NCBI RefSeq assembly: GCF_002865645.1
Contig: NW_020194667.1
Coordinates: forward strand, 2,069,762-2,133,761
DNA from: Hyaloscypha bicolor E
Taxonomy: Eukaryota; Ascomycota; Leotiomycetes; Helotiales; Hyaloscyphaceae
DNA length: 64,000 nucleotides
Reading direction: 5' to 3'
Part shown: in pieces, positions 14,971-26,111 of the stretch
Position numbering within the stretch: the stretch's first letter is position 1
Layout: each line of letters opens with the position of its first letter
Program-made: the position numbers and the translations under genes
Notes under the pieces: generated by a model
Database searches by the model: none
What the model was told of the DNA's origin: nothing
Seen by the model: the letters and a program-made list of their open reading frames with translations, nothing else

Positions 14971-15273
14971 TATAAGAGAGAAACTATAATAAGATAAAAA
15001 CCTATATAAAATATACTAGAGTATAAAACGTAACTTAATAGTAAAATAACAAATTAAAAGCATAAATAGTAAAGTATAAATAGTATATAGTATGCAAAAG
15101 CTTAATTAATTAAATACTCATAAGGGATTATTCTCTAAATCTATAGAAAAACCAGCTTTCTTATGTGATTTCCGCAAGTCACGTGCAAAAGGCCGCGGCC
15201 TTTGCCATGTGACCTAAACCTCAAAACCGCCAAAACGACATGATTTTTGACGAGTACGGCCTGCCGTACCACA
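14971..15273 (-). repeat. 5' LTR of the gypsy element (right)
   Basis: Direct repeat partner of 2071-2373, of equal length. The inner half is AT-shifted like the left LTR. The outer ~120 bp (about 15155-15273) keep C and G at the positions that are T/A in the left copy, including CACGTG and the palindrome GGCCGCGGCC. This repeat shows the pre-RIP sequence of the family. Confidence 0.85.
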
Positions 15274-15382
15274 ATAACTTGAATAATATATGAATAAAAT
15301 AAGAGTAACGGGTTTTTAGCTTGAATAAAATAAGAGTAACGGCCGTTATTCTATTCTACTCTATTTATTTGACACACTGTCT

Positions 15383-15650
15383 TACGAGCCTACTAACATA
15401 AGTCTGTATTTTTAGGGTATTTCGCTTAGAAACCAGTCCCTATAGCTATTTTGGGCGCTTCAAATTTATATTCAGAATTGGATTTAAAGGCTTTTAAAAC
15501 TCAATCTGGCCTCTTGTATTATACGCGCTTATGTTATATAAGATCTTAATTTATGGTTGATGAGAAAATGTGAAGTGAAGTGGGCGACTTTGGTTTTCCG
15601 ATGCCTGAAAATATCGCTAAAAACACGAACTTTTGTCCGTAGGCTCGCTA
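15383..15650 (+). mobile_element. MITE-like element, copy 1
   Basis: About 268 bp with imperfect terminal inverted repeats: left TACGAGCCTAC..ATAAGTCTGT, right (reverse complement) GCGAGCCTAC..AAAAGTTCGT. Each is followed by a TTTTTAG..TTTCGCT or AGCGATATTTTCAGGC segment. A second copy in the opposite orientation, alignable through its interior, lies at 62036-62277. No coding capacity is visible. The exact target duplication is unclear (TA or TTA). Confidence 0.7.
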
Positions 15651-15683
15651 GCCCTTGCTACTAATTTTGCTAATAGGAGCTAG

Positions 15684-16017
15684 ATGGCGTCGGGGAGCTT
15701 GCCTAGGATAGGGACCGTAGTCAAGAATAATGACGGGAGCTACGATATAGGTCCATTCCCAGAGTGGCCCGTTTGAAACAGCAACAGCATTCTTTGAGGC
15801 GTGGGCTTCTCATGCTAAATTTCCAATATCAAGGGATGTGACCCAGAAGAGAATGAAGAAGGGCCTTGTAAACACGGTGCTCTTATCAATCGCAGAGTTC
15901 CCTTTGAAGCTGGCAATGGCCATGAAATTTGGTGGTAGATGTCAACACATATTGAGAAAGAAGCTCGGCTGCTTCTCATTGAGCGGCATTTGTATATATT
16001 TCTGCTCATTCACGTAG
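15684..16017 (+). pseudogene. Broken fragment of an APH-type phosphotransferase gene
   Basis: About 110 codons are readable in two frames. The first frame (from 15684) gives LPRIGTVVKNNDGSYDIGP and stops shortly after. A +1 shift near 15750-15765 leads into GPFETATAFFEAWASHAKFP, followed by a segment ending near SIAEFPLKLA. I recognise this order (IGS/TVV-x-DGSY-x-IGP, GPF-x-TA-x-x-F-x-AWA-x-x-KFP, then a x-SI-x-x-FP-x-x-LA block) from fungal proteins of the aminoglycoside-phosphotransferase-like kinase family. The nucleotide-binding N-lobe and the catalytic HPDFxxxN region are missing. The frame shift, the in-frame stop just upstream and the stop at 16015 mark it as a relic. Its base composition is normal, so it has not been RIP-mutated like the flanking transposons. 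The family assignment rests on memory of motifs and has not been searched. Confidence 0.5.
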
Positions 16018-16187
16018 CGTACCGTGGTTTAGCTGGATCAAACGCCTCACTCCTTCTGTACAGTACCCCATATTTCCCCCCCTTCACTCTCGCCCCACAG
16101 CCGGACAACCATACCTCTTTAAAACATCTTGCCATCCTCAACGCTATCTGGGATCTAGAGTGCCTCGTCTGGGTCTGAAAAACCGCA

Positions 16188-16340
16188 TCAACAGCAATTG
16201 CGACAAACGAAAATATTCAAGCATTTCGGAAAGTCACAACATTCTTCCGATTGACGTTTATCAGCGTAAGTGAGTACATCAGCGGGAGCAGCAGCCGCGA
16301 GTACGCTCATTCCGAGTATGAGGAGGACGGAGATACGCAT
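16188..16340 (-). CDS. Small secreted cysteine-rich peptide precursor, conotoxin-like CC-C-C-CC pattern
   Basis: A single-exon gene of 50 codons. The start chosen is the ATG at 16340 and not the longer upstream frame, because it begins a clear secretion signal: a basic N-terminus, then a hydrophobic leucine/isoleucine core ending in an alanine run, with cleavage likely near residue 18. A short acidic propeptide follows and ends in Lys-Arg at residues 28-29, a Kex2 site. The predicted mature peptide is 21 residues (30-50), begins with Gln (which can cyclise to pyroglutamate) and holds six cysteines at 34, 35, 40, 46, 49 and 50. The spacing CC-x4-C-x5-C-x2-CC equals cysteine framework III of M-superfamily conotoxins. 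A TATATAAAA box lies about 200 bp upstream (16538-16547), followed by a CT-rich leader. The gene sits in a 1.3-kb normal-composition island between RIP-degraded transposons, the typical setting of fungal effector genes. Resemblance to conotoxins is in cysteine pattern only. The target and function are unknown, and an effector or defence peptide is an inference. Confidence 0.75.
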   Translation of the reverse strand: MRISVLLILGMSVLAAAAPADVLTYADKRQSEECCDFPKCLNIFVCRNCC

Positions 16341-16536
16341 CGCTGGGGGGGGTTTTTTTGTCGTTGTACAGTACGATGTGATTGGATTTGGCGAGTGCGA
16401 GGATGGTGTACCGAAAGGGATAAGAGGAGAGAACGAGTTTTTGACACTGCGGGGTAGAGGAAGGAAATGAGATAAGATGAATGCTCTTGGCTGTAGGGTT
16501 GAGGAGGATTCAAGACAGACTGAGAGAGGGAGCACG

Positions 16537-16547
16537 CTTTTTATATA
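16537..16547 (-). promoter_or_regulatory. TATA box of the cysteine-rich peptide gene
   Basis: TATATAAAAAG reads on the minus strand 197-207 bp upstream of the ATG at 16340. The leader between them is pyrimidine-rich with CTCTCTCAGTCTGTC. The LTR insertion point at 16604 lies only about 57 bp further upstream. Confidence 0.5.
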
Positions 16548-16603
16548 CAGAAGTACGATAGTACCGGGTGAATGGATAGTACCGGGTTGAAATATATTTA
16601 TAT

Positions 16604-19346
16604 TGTAACGGCTGGCGGGACGATATAATAGCCGGTGCCCCTCCCACGCGCTTTGCTTGTAGTCGGAATAAGCAAGTGTCTCGTTTAACCAAGTATCCTA
16701 TCGAGAAAATGCGGGCCCTAAAATTTACGTATAATCCTCACCAAAAAACGTATCTTGCAATTACGCGTTTGGCCTAACTTATTAACTAATTCATTATTTA
16801 ATTTATATATAAAGATTCCAAAAATAGGTATATCTTTATTTAATTCTACCAGAATTAGGAAGATATCCTGGAAGTATTTCTATTATTTATATACTATAGA
16901 AGCTAATTATTACCGTATCTTTAATAAGGCCTGCGAATAGTACCTTGAGAATAATAATAATTTAGTAATTACTACTACGAGAATATATTACATTAAAGAA
17001 GCTTCTTTGCGAAAATTAGTATTCCGCAAGTATAATAAGAAGAGAAACTCCTAAGGACTCTATTATATATATAGTAGTAATAATAAGATCCTAAATAAGG
17101 TATAAGAGGAGATAATTAGGCAGTATTACTACAAGTAGTAAGAGGCTGGTTTAGGGGCTATATATTAAATGGTTTAAGCTATAATTATATATTTAAAAGC
17201 TATAAGTATATTTTCTAAATCGAATTATTTAGCTAATATAAATAGACTAAATCTCTTCCAAAACTATTGCCTTTAGCTAGCTAGTTTAGTATATGAATAC
17301 GGAACTATAAGATACTTTATATAATTAAAATAAAGCTAATTATATATATATAACTCGAATCTTATATAGAAAAGAATATTAGAATATAATTTCAGAAATA
17401 TTATACTATTCTAGAGAAGCTTTATATTATAAAGGGAAAGAATATTCTAAATATAAATAAGTCAGGAATATATATTAGTTACCTTACTAGCAAGTATATA
17501 ATTATATCTATAGAAGTAAAAGAGCTATATATAGCCAGTTCTGAGAATTACAAATTAGTTATAATAATTAAGACTATTTATATAAATAGTTATAAACCTC
17601 TTTTACTATTTGTAATTATTTCTAGAAAGAAGATTATAGATAATTAGGTATTAGAAAACCTAATCGAAATAAAGTATATTAAATATATACCTACCGGATA
17701 TATAAATAATAATATAGCTATAAAATACCTCGATTATTTAATTAAGTATTTAAGAGCTAGGCTAGATAAATCTTAGAAAATCCTTTTCCTAAATAGTTAT
17801 AAATCGCATATTTATAAACTATTTTAATTAAAGGCCGGGAAATATAATATTAAGCTATTCTGGTTTCTCTTTTACTTAATATATATTCTTTAATTACTTA
17901 ATATTAGTATATTCTACCCCTAGAAGTACTATTATAAAATGGCAATTTATATAGCCCTCTATTTCTTTAATTCTAAATATATAATTATTTCCTTTTTCTG
18001 TAATCTTACCCTAATTTATATATAAATAATATAAAAGTATATAATTAAGAATACTTTTAAGAGCTCTAGTATATAGCCCGTTAGTTATAAAGCTAGAATT
18101 AAAAAGATATAATTATATAAAAAGAAGAAGAAATTAATTAAGAAGATTAAAGTAAAGAAAAGCTTAGATCTTTTTCTTTTATTACTTACTTGCCCTAATA
18201 AAATATAGAATATAGCTATATTTCTTAGGGTACTTATAGATTATAATCCTATTATATTTTCAGAAAATTCAAAGGAAACTTGAATAGCTATAGTTAAAAA
18301 GATTAATATCTAATTATAAAAGAGTTATCTCTAGATAATAAAATACTAGGCTCTCTAAATAAAGCTTTATAAGAAGTATAATTATAAGGCAAAGTCCCGT
18401 AAAAGCTTATATAAGAGAAGGCTATTTACTAGTATAATAGAGCTTTATATAGAGATTAAAGAGAAAAAGGAGAAAGATAATAGAGAAGCTCTTTATAAGG
18501 CTAAAAAAAAAGCTTGCTACTATTATAAATTGAGCTAAAAATTAGCTTAAGAATACCGGGATTTAAGCTTACAAGAATAAGAAAGCTAGACTAGCTAGAA
18601 TTATAGAGTATTAACTAAAGAATAAGCTAATTCTAGTAAAGAATATGGTACTAATTCGCGAACCTAATAAATATTTTATAATTATTAAATGAGCTTACTA
18701 TAAAAAGAACTTTTATCCTAATTTATAGCTCGTGGTTTGCTAGCTTATAGTATTCCTCAGTAATCTAGCCCCCAATTAGCTAGAGACACCAAATACCTTT
18801 ATTAATATTAACGGGGATAAGAATATAGTAATTAATACTACTAAACGGAAGTATTAAAAAGAGAGAATAAGAAAGTATATAGACTCAAGTTCATCTCTCC
18901 TTATTATTCCAGACTCTTTAGATATGGAGAGTAATACGGGCTTAATTAATAGTATATAAGCGAATACCGATTTTATATAGTTCTAGGTAGCTTTGTATTT
19001 TTTATAACTAGTATCCTTAAATTCCATTGCAAATATGCTTGATTTTATATGCGATGCGTACCAAAAATCAAGAATTGGCTAAAATCTCGATGGGACACTT
19101 GGTTAAACGAGACACTTGCTTATCCCGACTACAAGCGAAGCGCGTGGGAGAGGCACCGGCTATTAATCTGCCGCACCCTCACATAATAAGCGAAGGGGCT
19201 GAAACGAGCATGCGAGCTAGAGATTAACGAAAGCCTATTAAAGGTCGAGGTATTCCCTCTTCCTTTGCGCTTTAGCTTAGTATTTCTGAATACATGAGAT
19301 TCTCTAATCTTTGAGCCCTGGCCATTGCACTAATCTCGCCGTCACA
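16604..19346 (+). mobile_element. ~205-bp solo LTR split by a pogo transposon
   Basis: The outer pieces are 16604-16625 (TGTAACGGCTGG..) and 19166-19346 (..ATCTCGCCGTCACA). A perfect 5-bp duplication TATAT flanks the whole (16599-16603 and 19347-19351). Joined across the pogo insertion they give an LTR of about 205 bp with TG..CA ends. Its terminal 12 and last ~35 bases match the LTR-like element at 27651-27886, so both belong to related families. It lies directly upstream of the cysteine-rich peptide gene. Confidence 0.75.
16628..19163 (+). mobile_element. pogo/Fot1-like DNA transposon, RIP-degraded interior
   Basis: A 2,536-bp element with ~80-bp inverted termini starting ATAGCCGGTGCC and ending GGCACCGGCTAT, flanked by TA duplications (16626-16627 and 19164-19165). 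The plus-strand interior at about 17450-18020 reads as a degraded DDE transposase. A PTGY-x-NN segment is followed by LNSYKSH, the RIP-altered form of the pogo LDGHGSH box (catalytic Asp changed to Asn), and a basic C-terminal tail follows at about 18480-18650. Stops are numerous, so it is inactive. The terminal repeats keep high GC and remain nearly identical (only a handful of differences) while the interior is saturated with RIP changes. Confidence 0.85.
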
Positions 19347-19351
19347 TATAT

Positions 19352-22300
19352 TTTATATAAATATTAAATATATATTAAAATTCATTATATAAATATCGAG
19401 GCCGGAAATAGCTATAATTAAACCGCGGGCCGAGAACTATTGCAGCTAGCGGGGTATATTAGATCTAATATCGGCCCTTTCTTTTAAAATTTCTATTAGC
19501 TAAACTAAATTCCAATTATCTTTTTGCTTTAGAAACTAATAAAATATACCTGTTTAATAAGAAATCAAGGCAAATACTATAATTAATAGTACTTAGGCTC
19601 GGTAATAATTAGTGTTTTATATTATTAATAATAATTAATATTATAATTATAAGATATTATTTATATTTAATAATATAATTAATTATTTAGTAAACTAATT
19701 CTTATATATATATGATTTTTTTTAATTCCAGAAAGTTCAGAAGTTTAGTAAAGTATTATATTATATATAATAAAAGTAAGGCTCTCTTTTATTTATTTAT
19801 TTATTTATTTAAAGAAAATATCTAGAATTTTACTTTTTTTTAATATTTAAAGTACTTTTATATCTTAATTATCTCGGTTTCTAATTACTTCTATTTTAGC
19901 TTACTATATAATAAGTCCCTAAAAAGACTTTCTTTAGCTTATTATTTATTAATATTATTAAGAGAATATTAATAGCTATATAAGAGAGCCTAGGCTAGTA
20001 TTTTCTTTATATATCTTAATATTACTATATAAGAGCCTTTATTTTACTAGAGTTATAATAGCTAGTATTAATTATATAATTAATATAGACTTAGTTTTAA
20101 AATAAGATTTAAATTAAGTTCGGTATTTTAAGTATTTTAATTATATTTTACTTTTTTTTCTCTTTTAATTATAGATTTTAAAAAATACTAGAATCTTAAA
20201 TTTTTAAGCCTTATTTTATTATTTTATTTCTGCTATTATATTATCTAAAGCTCTTATTTTATAAATGGTAGTATTATTAGTTTTAAAAGTAAAAAGTAAT
20301 AAATAAAAAAGAAGTAAAAAGTAAGTTTTAAGGCTTATAAATTATAAGAAAGTTCTATAATTATAAGCTATTTATTACTAAATCTTAGGGTTATAGTTAC
20401 TAAAATATAGGCTATAAATACTAAAAATTTAATATTTAGCTTTTATAAAATATAAGGTAATAATTATTTAATAATTATTACTGAGTCTAATAATATTTTG
20501 AAATATAATATAAAAAGTTCTAATATATATTAGAAGAATTTACTAGCTAATTACTTAAATTATTTAATTACTTAAAATTATTATATTTGAAAAATTATAA
20601 TTTAATACGTATATAATATTTTACTACTAAATTAATAATTTTCTAAAGCCTTTTTAATTCTTTAATATATTTATAAAGAAAAGTTTTTATATTAAATTTT
20701 TATATAATTCTAATAAGCTTTCTAAAAATATATAATTATAAATAGCCTATAATAATTATCTCGATTATAATACTAGTAAGAAAACTAAATCCATTCGAAA
20801 ATATATAAGAAAGTATGAAATTATATATAAAACCCTTCGAGCCTAAATTAATAAAACAAAATTAAAGAAATAAAATATAGTAATAAAATATAGTAATAAA
20901 ATAATATTTATTAGAAAAATAAAAGTAATTATTTAGTATTATATTCGAAAATTAAAAATATAAGGCTAATCTCTAATAGTTTATTAGATTTAAAAAATAA
21001 TAATTAAGTTATTAAAAATATAAGAAAAAGATTTAGAAAGAAATTCTCCTAAAATAAATTATTATTCCGATTTTAAATCTCAAATTATATTATTCTTTAA
21101 TAAAGACCGAATTATTATAAAGAATTTAGAGCAAATTACAAGCTATTCTAAGCTCTTTTATATAAAGAAAAGCAAAATATAATATATATAATAATAATAT
21201 TAATAATATAAATAAAAGAGAAATAATAATAAAAATACTAATTAAAATATAAGTTATTTATTTTAGAAAAATCAAAGCTTCTAAGATTATATAATAAGGT
21301 AATTAAAAATAGGTTTTATTAATTAAATATATATTTTTAAATAAACGAGTTCTTAGTTTATATATTATTTTTAAAGCTAAGGTTTTTTTAAAAATTAGAT
21401 TAAGATATTATTTATTAAATATATTTATACTTTTAAATTTTTTTAAATAAATAATAAGCTTTATATTAAATAATTTAAGGAGGTATTTAAATTAGAGGTA
21501 TTAAAATTAAAAAAAAGAAAAATATAAAATACTTCTTTTAATAGCTATAATTCTTATATAATACTAGAAGTAATAAGGTTTTATAAAAAGAAAAAGAAAA
21601 TTCTTTTTTAATTTTTAATTATATAATATAAAAGTCTTTAGGCCCCTAATATATTTATATTATATATATCTTATAAAAAAGATTTATTAAGATATAAAAC
21701 ATTTTATTAATAAGCTTAAATTTCTAGAAATATTATAATTAATATAAGTAAATATCTTTAATTATTATAATATTACTTTTTTTATAAAGAAAATATAGTC
21801 TTTTTATTTAATTCCGAAATCATTATTAGTATATTACTTATAATAATTTTATAAAGAAAAAAACATATATAAAAGACTTTTATATATACTTTTTTAATTT
21901 TTAATTTTAATTAATTAATTAATTATATTTAATAATTTGACTTCTTTAATTATTATAACTTTAGAGAATATTATTAATATTAAAGTTATTTTTAAAGTTA
22001 ATAAAGAAATTAATAATAAGCTTAATAAAATCCTTATTTATTAATTAAGGATTTAAGTTTTTCAAATTAAAATATAAAAGTATTTTTAAGATCTTTAGTT
22101 TGTAATTTAGAAGCTTATAAATTTAGTTATTATAATAATTACTAAAATTACTTTCTTTTAAACTATTAATAAATATAAGAACCGGAAAAAGATATTAAAA
22201 GAAATAAATATAAAATTATAAATATAAAATTATAAATATAAAATTATAAATATAAAATTATAAATATAAAATTATAAATATAAAATTATAAATATAAAAG

Positions 22301-22995
22301 TAATATTATAAATATAATATTTAAGGCTTAGAAAATAAAATAAAAAGTTTCTTATAAAAATAATATAAAGCTAAAAAGAGAAAACTAGAATATAAGAGGC
22401 TATAAAAGAATATATATATTTTATAATATATTAGTTTATAAAAAGCTTAATATCTTAAATATTTCTAGTATATTTCAAATATATTTCTTTAATAAAATAG
22501 CTATACTATATATATCTAGAAAATAATAAAATATAAATAATTATTAGATAATTATATTGGCTAATAAAATTAAAAGCTAAATTATAATATTATTTTCTTT
22601 TTTAGAATAAATTTATTTCCGAGCTTTATAAAAGCTATTAATTTATTTAATTTCGTATTATTTAATTTTTTAATTCTTAAATACACTAGTATTTTATATA
22701 TAAAAAATATATATAAAAAATATATATTTTTAATATATAACTTAAAAGAATTTATTATTGTTTTTATATAATTTTAAATAAATATAATTTTTTATATAAT
22801 TTAGCTAATATTATAAGTTTTATAAAAATTTTAATATATTAATATTATTATTATAAAAGTACTATAAAACCAGAGAGCTATTATTTAATACTAAAGCTAA
22901 ATATTATTCTAAATCTTTATTTTAACTAATTTATTAAATTTTATATTTTAGCTTATTTTTTATTAGTTTAGATATAATAATTCGTTTAATATTAT
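19352..22995. other. RIP-saturated repeat DNA, no gene recognised
   Basis: Extremely AT-rich with no sustained reading frame. From about 22310 to 22995 the sequence is a dispersed repeat that recurs inverted at about 33430-34225 and in part at 41845-42160. The remainder (19.4-22.2 kb) shows transposon-like composition but I could not assign a family. Confidence 0.5.
22204..22300. repeat. 14-bp AT-only tandem repeat, ~7 units
   Basis: The unit ATAAATATAAAATT is repeated about seven times without interruption. A related 14-bp array is present in the inverted copy of the surrounding repeat at 33850-34004. Confidence 0.85.
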
Positions 22996-25270
22996 TATTA
23001 GTTTACTAGAAATATATAATACTATTATATAATTATAGAATACTATTTATATAAGTTAGTAAAATAATTATTATTTAGAAATAAGAATTATAGTATTATA
23101 ATATTAATATATAATTCCTAAATTTATTAAATCTAAAGAAAACTAATTACTAATTAAATTACTTATATAATATAAAGTTATATAATTATTATTTATTATT
23201 TATTATTTATATTCCGTTATTTTTAGTTATTTTTATATTATATAATTATATTATATAACTATTAATAATTATAGTTATATTAATATTAGAATTTTTTTAA
23301 AGAATATAAAAAATAATACTTTTTTCTAATTATATATAAATTCTCTAGTTTGGTCTAGTATTAGATTTCTTAAATATTCTATATATTTATATTATTTTTA
23401 AGGTTTTAGTTATATACTAAAGGCTATAGCCTTTTATATATAATTTTTTTTCTTATATATTTATATTTCTTAATCCGGTCTAATATTAGATATTTAATTT
23501 CCTAATTCAATCTAATATAAAATATTTAGATATTAGATATTTAGATATTAGATATTTAGATACCAGATATCTAGATATTAAATATTAAAGAAATCTCTAT
23601 ATATATTTTTCTATTCTATATATCTATTTCTTATTTTATTTATATTTAACTTATTTCTTTATATCTAATTATATAATATTTTTATTAATAAAGTATTTAA
23701 GAGTATTTAATAGTTTTAATTTTGTTATAGAATTAGTAGAATTTAATTCTCTTTTAATTTATTTAACTTTTATAATTTCTTATTATTTATATTAATTATT
23801 AAGTATTTTTCTTAAATAGTACCTAATTTAATAAGGCATTTATATAACGATTTTAAATCTATATAAATAACTAGTAATAGTTCTATTTCTTATATTTTAT
23901 TAATTATAAATTTAACTAAAATATTTATATTAAAACTATAAGTTATATTATAGAGTTCTAAAGCTAAAATACTTCTAGTAACTCTTTTATATTTAATAGA
24001 AAACTAGTAAATAATATTAGTATATCTAGTTCTATTTACTAGAACTAGAATATATCCGATTTAAGAAAAGAAATCTCTATTATTTATGAAAATAATTAAA
24101 TATAAGAACTTTTTTACTAGCTTTATAAATCTTAATCTTTTAGTAATATTCTTAATTTATTATTAAATATATTTATTAAATGCCTTTATATTAGTTTCTA
24201 AGAATTTAATAGTTTAAATAGTAATTAATAGGCTATATAAAGCTTCTAGTTAATAGACTAATATAATATATTAGTTTTTAATAAAGAGATTTTAATAAAT
24301 AGTACCTTTATTACTTATAATAATAATATTTTTTATAGAAATAGTTTAAAGGTTTTTATATTAGTATTTTAATATAAGAATAATTCTAATAGTATTTATA
24401 CTTTTTAGCTAAAAATTTAGCCTTTTAGAGCTTTAATTATTTTATTTTTATAAAATTATTATTTCTAATAAATAAAATATTATTAGTTTAAAGACTAATA
24501 ATTCTAAAAAGTTACAAGTTAATTATTCTATAAAAAGCTTATTAATATAATAGAAATAATAAGTTTTAAACTAGTAATTTCTAGTTTCTAATATATTATA
24601 TAATAGTTTTATAACTTTTAAAATAGAATTATTCTTTAAATTTAGCTTTCTAGTAAGCTTATAAAATAGATTAATATAGAAATTATAATTAAATAAAATT
24701 ATTAATTAGATATAAGCTTATAAAATATTATATAAATATAATTCTATAATATCTATTATTATAATAGTAATATTAAGAATAATTCTTTAGCTAATATATT
24801 AAATAGTAAATAATTATATTAATATTATATATTTTTTATTATTACTATAAGTTTAAATAACTGGTTTTAATTTCTTAAACTCTTTTTCTATATTTTTATT
24901 CTTAATCTTATTAATAAACCGAAAATTAATTTTTTTTTTTTTTTTGAGATCTAGAAATAATTTTAAATATATTTTTTTTCAGAAAGTTAATAATTTTAAT
25001 TTAATAGGAATTCTTATATAATTTATTATTTTATAGAAATTTTATAATATCCGAAGTCTTATAAAAGTATCTTTTATTATATTTTAATAAAATAGTTAAA
25101 ATAGTAAACGGAATTATATTTATATTACTTTTAGTTTTATTATTAGATTCGAGACTAGATTCGGGGCTATTAGTAATAATTTTAATATCTCTTATATAAA
25201 AGAATATTATAAAGATTAAATAAAAAATAGTATTATTATATAATAGAGCTAGTATATAGTTCTTTCTATT
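22996..25270 (-). mobile_element. Older Ty1/copia copy, left half (3' LTR plus RT/RNase H region)
   Basis: Begins with a heavily RIP-mutated LTR (22996-23285, left end TATTAGTTTACTAG) and continues with sequence that aligns with 25575-27560 of the younger copy. That is the RNase H and reverse-transcriptase end of the element, read on the minus strand. It stops exactly at the CTATT target site (25266-25270) where the younger copia element inserted. Its other half resumes at 31862. It is more AT-shifted than the younger copy. Confidence 0.75.
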
Positions 25271-25574
25271 TATTAGTTTACTAGGAATATATGGCACTAT
25301 TATATAGGCGTGAAAGTACTATTTATATAAGGTTAGTAAAGTTATTATTCAGAAATAGGAATTATAGTATTATAGTATTAATATATAATTCCTAAATCTA
25401 CTAAGCCTAAAGGAATCTAGTTTACTAGTCGAGTTACTAATAAGACACGAGGTTATATAATTATATCCTGTATTTTATGTCCTATTACCCATATCTTATT
25501 ACCTATTACCCATATCCCGTATCCCATATCCCGTAACTATACACGTGACTCCCAGAGGAATAGCTATACTAATA
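25271..25574 (-). repeat. 3' LTR of the copia element
   Basis: A 304-bp repeat matching 31553-31856. It contains imperfect repeats of an ATATCCCGTATCCC type near 25480-25545. Its outer end is TATTAG, presumably TGTTAG before RIP. Confidence 0.85.
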
Positions 25575-25925
25575 CTAGAAACTCTCTAAAAATATAAAAA
25601 ATAGTATTTTCCTCTAATTATATACAAATTCCCTAATCCGGCCTAGTACCAGATTTCCCAAATACTCTATATATCTATATTACTTCTAAGGTTTTGGTTA
25701 TATACTAAAGGCTATAGCCTTTTATATATAACTTCTCCTTCTATAATATTCTCTTATCCTATATATCTATTTTCTGCCTTATCCGTACTCGATCTATTTC
25801 TCTATATCTAATTATATAATATTCGTATTAATTAGGTACTTAAGGGCGTTTATTAGCTTTAATTTTATTATGGAATTAGCAGGATTTAATTCTTCCTTAA
25901 TCTATTTAACTTCCGCGATTTCTCG

Positions 25926-26111
25926 TTATTTATATACCTGGCAAAGGCATATTATATTAATTATTAGGTATTTCTCTCGAGTAATACCCAATTTAATAAG
26001 GTATTTATATAATAACTTCGAATCCGTATAAATAACTAGTAATAGTTCTATTTCTAGTATTCTATTAATTATAGATTTAACTAAAGCACCTATATTAAAA
26101 CCGTAAGCCAT
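25926..26111 (-). pseudogene. Copia RNase H domain remnant
   Basis: A 61-codon open stretch on the minus strand reads like the RNase H of fungal copia elements. It has the YTDSKLLYKYL core (family consensus CTDSKSLYDCL) followed by LGITREKYLIINIICLCQ (consensus LGTTREKRLMIDLMCLRQ). It lies 352 bp from the 3' LTR, as expected for the C-terminal end of Pol. It is part of a dead element with no independent gene function. Confidence 0.7.

Larger units (their letters stand above)
2071..15273 (-). mobile_element. 13.2-kb Ty3/gypsy LTR retrotransposon, RIP-degraded
   Basis: Two direct repeats of exactly 303 bp (2071-2373 and 14971-15273) bound the element. Their outer ends read TG..CA once RIP changes are allowed for. 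ATAA is found immediately outside both ends. On the minus strand near 9350-9850 a broken reverse-transcriptase frame is readable, with an F-I-N-N-I remnant of the catalytic F-I-D-D-V box near 9733-9748, followed by the I-x-x-P-x-I-R/K-x and F-x-G-x-x-x-Y-Y-R type motifs of gypsy elements. A purine-rich minus-strand stretch next to 2373 fits a polypurine tract. The 13.2-kb length is unusual for gypsy elements, and about 7 kb lies downstream of the RT remnant. Nested older insertions within it cannot be excluded. Confidence 0.8.

Noticed and set aside
16341..16535. Upstream in-frame extension of the cysteine-rich peptide frame
   Set aside because: The extra 65 residues are proline/serine-rich translation of a CT-rich leader and would bury the signal peptide. 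The TATA box position also places this stretch in the 5' UTR.
22204..22300. Regularly spaced repeats as a possible CRISPR array
   Set aside because: The units are contiguous 14-mers without spacers, AT only, in a eukaryotic genome.
25031..25297. 88-codon minus-strand frame
   Set aside because: Crosses the junction between the old copia copy and the younger LTR, so it is a chance frame in dead retrotransposon DNA.
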